This document shows positions 35,641-40,164 of a DNA stretch of 40,164 nucleotides, one piece after another. Position 1 is the first letter of the stretch. Each line of letters begins with the position of its first letter. Under the pieces are notes generated by a model. It saw nothing but the letters and a program-made list of their open reading frames with translations, searched no databases and was not told the origin of the DNA. Both the position numbers and the translations under genes were made by a program. Source of the DNA: Candidatus Polarisedimenticolia bacterium (GTDB lineage: Bacteria > Acidobacteriota > Polarisedimenticolia > Gp22-AA2 > AA152); the NCBI GenBank assembly GCA_035764505.1, contig DASTZC010000058.1:1-40164 (forward strand), read 5' to 3'.

Positions 35641-36350
35641 TCCGTCCTTCCATCGCGGCCGTCCTGCCGGCGGGCCTGCTGCTGTTCTCGGGCTGCGCCC
35701 ATCCGAAGGCGCTGCCCCGGCTCCCGGAGCCGCCCGCCGAAATCCCGGGCTACGTCGCGCTGCTGGGCGCACGGTCCTCCGGAACGGAAGGAACCTCGCG
35801 CGCCAGGGTCGCCGCCGCTTTCCTCGCCCCATCCAGTCTGAGGCTCGAGATCCTGGATCCCGCCGGCAGCACGCGGGCCGTGCTCATCTCCTCGGAAGAG
35901 GGGGCGCTCTACCTGGATCCCGCGGCACGCTCCTATCGCACTTTTCCGGATGGCGCCGGCGCGCTCGATGCCCTGGTAGGGATCGAGGCCCCCTCCGATC
36001 TGCTGGCGCGACTGGTTCTCGGACCGGCGGCAGCGATGCAGGGGCTGGTCTGTGCCGGAGAGGCACCGACGACCTGCAAGCTCCCGGGAGGAGGGGAGCT
36101 TCATCTCCTTCACGCCAGCCCTTCTTCCGCCGAGATCGTCGATCCTCGGACCGGCACCGTGGAGGTCCGCTGGGACCGTAGCGTGGCGGCTTCCGGCGAG
36201 ATACCTCGCGCCACCGAGCTGCGCCTTCCGGCGCGCGGCGCGATGCTGCGCCTGGAGATGCGCGAGCTGCGCTTCACCGCCCCCGAGACTTCTCTTTTCT
36301 CGCTGCTTCCTCCCGTCGGCTTCCATCCGGCGGAGCCGTCCGGACGATGA
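35637..36350 (+). CDS. LolB-like outer membrane lipoprotein
   Basis: 237 residues from a TTG overlapping the TPR stop codon (TTGA). The lipobox FSGC ends the signal peptide (GLLLFSGCAHPKAL). The mature protein has the pattern of the LolB/DUF4292 half-barrel (GTSRARVAAAFLAPSSLRLEILDPAGSTRA; ALYLDPAARSYRTF). LolB receives lipoproteins from LolA and inserts them in the outer membrane. Sequence identity looks low, so the call rests on the lipobox, the fold-like pattern and the position directly before ispE and prs, as lolB is in Proteobacteria. Its stop overlaps the ispE start as ATGA. Confidence 0.72.
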   Translation: MIRPSIAAVLPAGLLLFSGCAHPKALPRLPEPPAEIPGYVALLGARSSGTEGTSRARVAAAFLAPSSLRLEILDPAGSTRAVLISSEEGALYLDPAARSYRTFPDGAGALDALVGIEAPSDLLARLVLGPAAAMQGLVCAGEAPTTCKLPGGGELHLLHASPSSAEIVDPRTGTVEVRWDRSVAASGEIPRATELRLPARGAMLRLEMRELRFTAPETSLFSLLPPVGFHPAEPSGR

Positions 36351-37240
36351 GAAGCCTGCACATTGCTCCGCACGCGAAGGTGAATCTGGGACTGCGCATT
36401 TTGGGGCGCCGGCCGGATGGCTATCACGATCTGGAAACCCGCTTCCAGACCATCGACCTGTGCGACGAGCTGGAGCTGCGCGAACACCCGCGCACCCTTC
36501 GCCTGCGGGTGGAAGGCACCGATCTGCCGTCCGATGACAGCAACCTGGTGATGCAGGCAGCGCGGCGTCTGCGCGACTCGAATCCGGGACTCCCGGGGGC
36601 CACCATCGTCTTGAGGAAGCGAATTCCAATCGCCGCGGGGCTCGGAGGGGGAAGCTCCAATGCCGGTGCCACACTGATGGGTCTGAACCACCTGTGGGAC
36701 CTCAGGCTGCCGGAGGAGGAGCTGCGTGGGTTGGCGGCATCGCTGGGGGCCGACGTCCCTTTCTTCCTGGTGGGAGGATGCGCGCTGGGCTCGGGCCGCG
36801 GCGATATCCTCGCGGCGCTCGAGGATCTTCCGAGCTGCTGGCTGGCCCTGGTGCTGCCCGGGTTTCACTCTTCGACCCCGGAGGCTTTCAGGCTCTGGGA
36901 CGCCCGTGCCGCAGTCGCTCCGGACCGCGAGGAGAGGGAGGGGTCACTCGTATCGGCGGCAGGGGACCTCTCGAGCGCGGCGCTGCACAACGATTTCGAG
37001 GCGGTCCTGTTCGAGCGCTTCCCGGTCCTCGCCGAGCACCGCGATCGGCTGCTGCGCTTGGGCGCCACGGCGGCGGCGCTGTCGGGCAGCGGCCCATCGC
37101 TTTACGGGGTTTTCGACTCCGAAGACACTCTCCGGCGCGCCCTCAACGATCCAGGCTGGGGAGCGGTGCAGCGACATGCCGCCGCGCCGGTGGGGCGCGC
37201 GGCATATCGGCGACGCCTGGGCATCCCTCTATCTGATTGA
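36347..37240 (+). CDS. ispE: 4-diphosphocytidyl-2-C-methyl-D-erythritol kinase
   Basis: 297 residues, a GHMP kinase of the methylerythritol phosphate isoprenoid pathway that phosphorylates the 2-OH of CDP-methylerythritol. Motif 1 is APHAKVNLGLRILGRRPDGYHDL. The ATP loop is IPIAAGLGGGSSNAGATL, at about residues 93-110. LGADVPFFLVGGCALGSGRGD and the C-terminal GATAAALSGSGPSLYGVF are all present. ATG 36347 overlaps the LolB-like stop. The C-terminus is Arg-rich. Confidence 0.95.
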   Translation: MRSLHIAPHAKVNLGLRILGRRPDGYHDLETRFQTIDLCDELELREHPRTLRLRVEGTDLPSDDSNLVMQAARRLRDSNPGLPGATIVLRKRIPIAAGLGGGSSNAGATLMGLNHLWDLRLPEEELRGLAASLGADVPFFLVGGCALGSGRGDILAALEDLPSCWLALVLPGFHSSTPEAFRLWDARAAVAPDREEREGSLVSAAGDLSSAALHNDFEAVLFERFPVLAEHRDRLLRLGATAAALSGSGPSLYGVFDSEDTLRRALNDPGWGAVQRHAAAPVGRAAYRRRLGIPLSD

Positions 37241-37251
37241 GCCGTGGAGTC

Positions 37252-37281
37252 TTGACAGCGCGCTGCGCGCGGTGCTAGGGT
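37252..37281 (+). promoter_or_regulatory. Promoter candidate upstream of tRNA-Gln
   Basis: A perfect TTGACA (37252-37257), an 18-base spacer ending in TGC, then TAGGGT (37276-37281). The -10 is weak but has an extended TGn. It implies about 165 bases of leader before the tRNA. Confidence 0.4.
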
Positions 37282-37452
37282 ATACGCCCGCTTCGACAGG
37301 ATCGGCGCGTGTGGGCGATCCGGTTCCGGCGGATCTCGCTGCATCCGGCTGGAATCGGTCCGCGGGGTACGCCCGCCCGCGGCGCCTTCCCGGCGAAGCT
37401 CCCATCGTTTCCTCGCGCGCAGTGAGTTTCGTTCTCGGGTGCAAGGAGCCAC

Positions 37453-37527
37453 TGGGGCGTCGTCAAGCGGTAAGACACTGGACTTTGGATCCAGCATCCG
37501 GAGGTTCGAATCCTCCCGCCCCAGCCA
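37453..37527 (+). tRNA. tRNA-Gln (anticodon TTG)
   Basis: The acceptor TGGGGCG pairs with CGCCCCA; discriminator G and encoded CCA follow. The anticodon stem CTGGA/TCCAG closes the loop CTTTGGA, giving anticodon TTG for CAA/CAG. The T-arm carries GGTTCGAATCC. The prs gene begins 50 bases later and may share its transcript. As a Gln tRNA with U34 it is a probable substrate of the MnmA enzyme encoded at 18172. Confidence 0.96.
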
Positions 37528-37577
37528 TTTGTCCGCGGGAGAGCCTATCGCGCCCGGTGCGCCGAGGGTGAGAGCCG

Positions 37578-38540
37578 ATGAAGCAACGCGAGACGCAGGT
37601 CGACAGTACCCTCAAGGTCTTCGCGGGAAACGCCCATCCGCAGCTGACGCGCGAGATTTGCGACTACCTGCACGTCCCGCAGGGAATGCTGAACCTCACG
37701 CGCTTCAGCGACGGCGAGATCTACTGCCAGGTGCTGGAGAATGTCCGCGGCACCGACGTCTTCGCGCTGCAGCCGCTGGGACCTCCGGTCAACGAGAACC
37801 TGATGGAGCTGCTCATCCTGATGGACGCGTTGAAGCGATCCTCGGCACAGCGGATCACCGCCGTGATTCCTTATTACGGCTACGCGCGGCAGGACCGCAA
37901 GGACAAGCCGCGGGTGCCCATCTCGGCGAAGCTGGTCTCCGATCTGATTACTGCCGCCGGAGCGGACCGGGTCCTCACCATGGACCTGCATGCCCCGGCG
38001 ATTCAGGGCTTTTTCGACATCCCGGTGGACCACCTGTTCGCGGCGCCGGTGATTATCGAGCACGTGGCCAAGCTGAAGATCCCGGACCTGGTGATCATCT
38101 CGCCCGACGCCGGCGGGGTCGAGCGCGCCCGCGCCTACGCCAAGCGGCTGCACGCCTCCCTGGCGATCATCGACAAGCGGCGGGTGGAGAAGAACGTCGC
38201 CGAGATCCTGCACGTCATCGGAGACGTCAAGGGAATGAACGCCCTGATCGTCGACGACATCGTGGACACGGCCGGGACCCTCACCGGCACCGTGAAAGCG
38301 CTCAAGCAGGAAGGGGCCAGGAAGATCTATGCCTGCTTCACGCATGCGGTCCTCTCCGGGCCGGCCCAGGAGCGCCTCAAGGCCTCCGAGCTGGAGAAGG
38401 TGGTCGTGACCAATACCATCCCCGTGGATGCGACGCGCCAGAGCGAAGGACGTGTCGAGGTGCTGTCGATCGCCTCTCTGCTGGGCGAGGCGATCAAGAG
38501 GATCCACAACAATTCATCGGTGAGCTCGCTGTTTGTTTGA
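37578..38540 (+). CDS. prs: Ribose-phosphate pyrophosphokinase
   Basis: 320 residues. It makes PRPP from ribose 5-phosphate and ATP for nucleotide, His and Trp synthesis. Conserved blocks are KVFAGNAHPQLTREI, RFSDGEIYCQVLENVRG, ITAVIPYYGYARQDRKDKPR, VLTMDLHAPAIQGFFDIP, VIISPDAGGVERAR, and the PRPP loop LIVDDIVDTAGTL. Length is normal for the family. The stop codon is followed by AAGGAGAAGGA and the rplY ATG after 10 bases, so the two are co-transcribed, as in many bacteria. Confidence 0.97.
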   Translation: MKQRETQVDSTLKVFAGNAHPQLTREICDYLHVPQGMLNLTRFSDGEIYCQVLENVRGTDVFALQPLGPPVNENLMELLILMDALKRSSAQRITAVIPYYGYARQDRKDKPRVPISAKLVSDLITAAGADRVLTMDLHAPAIQGFFDIPVDHLFAAPVIIEHVAKLKIPDLVIISPDAGGVERARAYAKRLHASLAIIDKRRVEKNVAEILHVIGDVKGMNALIVDDIVDTAGTLTGTVKALKQEGARKIYACFTHAVLSGPAQERLKASELEKVVVTNTIPVDATRQSEGRVEVLSIASLLGEAIKRIHNNSSVSSLFV

Positions 38541-38550
38541 AGGAGAAGGA

Positions 38551-39258
38551 ATGGAAGAGATTGTGATCGATGTGACTCCGCGGACCGAGTTCGGGAAGAA
38601 CCCCTCGCGCCGCCTGCGCCGCTCGGGGATGATCCCGGGAATCGTCTACGGCTCGCAGAAGCCTCCCGTGCCGATCTCGGTGGATCCCAAGCAGGTGGAG
38701 CGCATCCTGCACCTCGAGAGCGGCGTCAACACCATCTTCACGCTGCACCTGGTCGGCAAGGACCAGCGCCGCTACGCCATGATCAAGGACTTCCAGACCG
38801 ACCCGGTGAGCAACCGGCTGCAGCACGCCGATTTCATCCGCATCCAGATGGACGAAGCGATCCAGGTGAACGTGCCGATCCAGACGGTGGGCGAGGCCCC
38901 CGGAGTGAAGCTCGATCTCGGCATCTTGGACATTCCGCTGCGCGAGATCCGGATCGAGTCGCTGCCGGCGGACATCCCGGACTACGTCCAGGCAGACATC
39001 TCGGCCCTGAAGATTGGCGACAACCTCAGGGTCGCCGATCTGAAGGTGCCGGCGCGCGTGAAGGTCCTCACCGATCCCGATCAGGTCGTCGCGGTCGTCA
39101 CTCCGCCGGCGAAGGAAGAGGAGGCGGCCGCCGCGCCGGTGGCGGAGGTGAGCGAGCCCGAGGTCATCAAGAAGGGCAAGGCGGCGACGGAAGAGGCGGA
39201 AGGTGCCTCCGAGGCCCCGGCGAAGCCCGAGAAGAAGGAATCGAAGAAGGAAGGGTGA
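38551..39258 (+). CDS. rplY: 50S ribosomal protein L25/TL5 (CTC form)
   Basis: 235 residues. The N-terminal L25 domain binds 5S rRNA (EFGKNPSRRLRRSGMIPGIVYG). The C-terminal TL5/CTC domain follows (IQVNVPIQTVGEAPGVKLDLGILD, LREIRIESLPADIPDYVQADISALKIGD). The last 40 residues are an acidic-basic low-complexity tail (KEEEAAAAPVAEV... KKESKKEG), longer than in many relatives. ATG 38551 follows AAGGAGAAGGA; an in-frame start at 38533 overlaps prs and is less likely. Confidence 0.94.
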   Translation: MEEIVIDVTPRTEFGKNPSRRLRRSGMIPGIVYGSQKPPVPISVDPKQVERILHLESGVNTIFTLHLVGKDQRRYAMIKDFQTDPVSNRLQHADFIRIQMDEAIQVNVPIQTVGEAPGVKLDLGILDIPLREIRIESLPADIPDYVQADISALKIGDNLRVADLKVPARVKVLTDPDQVVAVVTPPAKEEEAAAAPVAEVSEPEVIKKGKAATEEAEGASEAPAKPEKKESKKEG

Positions 39259-39271
39259 GCCGCAGCCGGCC

Positions 39272-39874
39272 GTGGCCTTGAAGATCGTGGTGGGCTTGGG
39301 CAACCCCGGAGCAAAATACCGGGGCACCCGCCACAACCTGGGCTTCTGGGCGTTGGAGGAGCTGGGACGGCGGCAGGGGTGGCCCTTCCGTTCCGAGGAG
39401 TGCGACTCACGGGTGGCGCGTGGGAGCCTGCGGGAGATCGAGGTCCTGCTCGCCGAGCCGCAGACCTACATGAACGCCAGCGGCGGCGCCGTCGCCTGCC
39501 TGCTGGAGACATACGGCAGCGGACCGGAAGATCTCCTGGTGGTTTGCGACGACGTGGCCCTGCCGCTGGGAATGATGCGGCTGCGGGCGGCGGGAAGCGA
39601 CGGGGGCCACCGGGGGCTGCGCTCCATCACCGAAGTCCTCGGGACGGAGTCGTTCGCGAGACTGCGCCTGGGAATCGGGGCGGGGGACGAGCCGCTTGCC
39701 GAGCACGTGCTGGCTGAGTTCGACTCGGATCAGCGGGCGCTGGCGGTGGAAGCCGCGGCGCGCGCCGCCGAGTGTCTGGGGACGGCTCTCAGCGAAGGGT
39801 TGGAAGCCGCCATGAACCGATACAATCGGAAGCCCGAATCAGGGCCTCCGGAGCCTGCCCGCGGGCAGGCCTGA
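39272..39874 (+). CDS. pth: Peptidyl-tRNA hydrolase
   Basis: 200 residues. It frees tRNA from peptidyl-tRNA that drops off ribosomes. The start KIVVGLGNPGAKYRGTRHNLGFWAL contains the catalytic His and family Asn. LAEPQTYMNASGGAV, the Asp in LVVCDDVALPLGMMRLR, and GSDGGHRGLRSI are all present. GTG 39272 (VALKIVVGLG) is preferred, with TTG 39278 as an alternative. It lies 13 bases after rplY and 38 before rpsF, the usual order in many genomes. The C-terminal 15 residues lie over an 18-base palindrome. Confidence 0.94.
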   Translation: MALKIVVGLGNPGAKYRGTRHNLGFWALEELGRRQGWPFRSEECDSRVARGSLREIEVLLAEPQTYMNASGGAVACLLETYGSGPEDLLVVCDDVALPLGMMRLRAAGSDGGHRGLRSITEVLGTESFARLRLGIGAGDEPLAEHVLAEFDSDQRALAVEAAARAAECLGTALSEGLEAAMNRYNRKPESGPPEPARGQA

Positions 39875-39899
39875 TCAACGAGCCCGCCCCGCGGCGGGC
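39853..39899 (+). repeat. Two GC-rich hairpins at the pth end and in the rpsF leader
   Basis: GCCTGCCCGCGGGCAGGC at 39853-39870 is a perfect palindrome inside the last codons of pth. A second hairpin at 39882-39899 has arms GCCCGCC/GGCGGGC around a CCGC loop and lies just before the rpsF ribosome site GAGGGAG. Neither has a T-run, so they look like transcript structures, possibly regulatory, rather than terminators. Confidence 0.55.
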
Positions 39900-39912
39900 C
39901 GAGGGAGAACGA

Positions 39913-40164
39913 ATGGTAAAATACGAGTCCATCTTCATTGTCGACCCCGGAGCCACCGACGACGAAGTCGGCGGGTGGGTGAAAGGGTTCGAGGAAGCCA
40001 TCCAGGGTGCCGGCGGGACCGTCCGCAAGGTGGAGCGCTGGGGCAAGCGCCGCCTGGCCTACCGCGTCGGCCGCCATGAGGACGGGAACTACACGCTGCT
40101 GCAGATGGAATGCGCTCCGCCGACCGCCAAGGAGCTCGAGCGCCGCTACCGGATGAACGATCGC
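39913..40164 (+). CDS. rpsF: 30S ribosomal protein S6 (partial, cut by window end)
   Basis: 84 residues are visible; the gene runs off the end of the window. The start MVKYESIFIVDPGATDDEVGG, the RNA-binding strand VERWGKRRLAYRVGRHEDGNY, and the helix KELERRYRMNDR are classic S6. S6 binds 16S rRNA with S18 in the small-subunit platform. ATG 39913 follows GAGGGAG. rpsR and rplI would be expected downstream, but they are outside the window. Confidence 0.95.
   Translation, partial: MVKYESIFIVDPGATDDEVGGWVKGFEEAIQGAGGTVRKVERWGKRRLAYRVGRHEDGNYTLLQMECAPPTAKELERRYRMNDR

Noticed and set aside
33433-35832. 799-codon open frame on the minus strand across the S41 and TPR genes
   Set aside because: The plus strand carries obvious PDZ and TPR sequence. 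The antisense frame is Leu/Arg/Gln-rich with no domain or start context.

Overview
This is a GC-rich (roughly 65%) bacterial chromosome segment made almost entirely of ordinary, densely packed genes, many with translationally coupled overlaps (ATGA, GTGA, TGATG, TTGA). There are no insertion sequences, phage genes, CRISPR arrays or rRNA. The owner is a Gram-negative (diderm) bacterium: it carries a LolB-like outer-membrane lipoprotein gene beside ispE and prs, lipoprotein processing genes (lspA, lgt), an EnvC-like LytM protein and a bactofilin. The gene style (DUF4388 protein, CTC-type L25, NtrC-like and PAS-kinase signalling) fits Acidobacteriota or a neighbouring deep phylum. That placement is inference; no rRNA is present to confirm it.

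Layout. 1-2170: tRNA-Glu, two small envelope or secreted hypotheticals, and a DUF2270 membrane protein. 2196-4927 (minus): an M16 metalloprotease pair, one active and one non-catalytic. 4944-5948: an HhH-GPD DNA glycosylase with an uncertain start. 5949-6293: a gene-free, partly AT-rich gap holding two inverted repeats. 6294-7437 (minus): fabI and a small CxxC protein. 7644-8990: an RlmD-type rRNA methyltransferase, converging on a DUF4388 protein. 10013-10792: a Cys-rich lipoprotein with tandem promoters. 10789-16856 (minus): a five-gene coupled run ileS-lspA-lgt-rluD-DUF2520. 16997-19269: cysteine desulfurase and mnmA (tRNA 2-thiouridine), then tRNA-Gly and a bactofilin. 20043-25838: a signalling cluster of an NtrC-like regulator, a single-domain response regulator, a GGDEF-like/EAL protein and a PAS histidine kinase. 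25854-27357: a SpoU rRNA/tRNA methyltransferase and a Sua5/TsaC protein, divergent. 27341-28858 (minus): a solitary oligopeptide-type binding lipoprotein. 29037-36350: an envelope block of an alkaline-phosphatase-like protein, an EnvC-like LytM protein, an S41 protease homologue, a TPR protein and a LolB-like lipoprotein. 36347-40164: ispE, tRNA-Gln, prs, rplY, pth and the start of rpsF, an order that echoes lolB-ispE-prs-pth in proteobacteria.

The most notable observations are homologues of enzymes that have lost key residues. The S41 protein lacks both catalytic residues (Ser to Gly, Lys to Met, with the 25-residue spacing kept) and lies directly behind a LytM protein that has lost its zinc ligands. 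The NtrC-like regulator has no GAFTGA loop and an altered Walker B motif. The cysteine desulfurase keeps its PLP lysine and active cysteine but lacks the usual His before the lysine. A phosphodiesterase-fold protein has a transmembrane hairpin inserted in its catalytic domain. I found no convincing wholly new multi-gene system; the paired pseudoenzyme envelope module is the best candidate.
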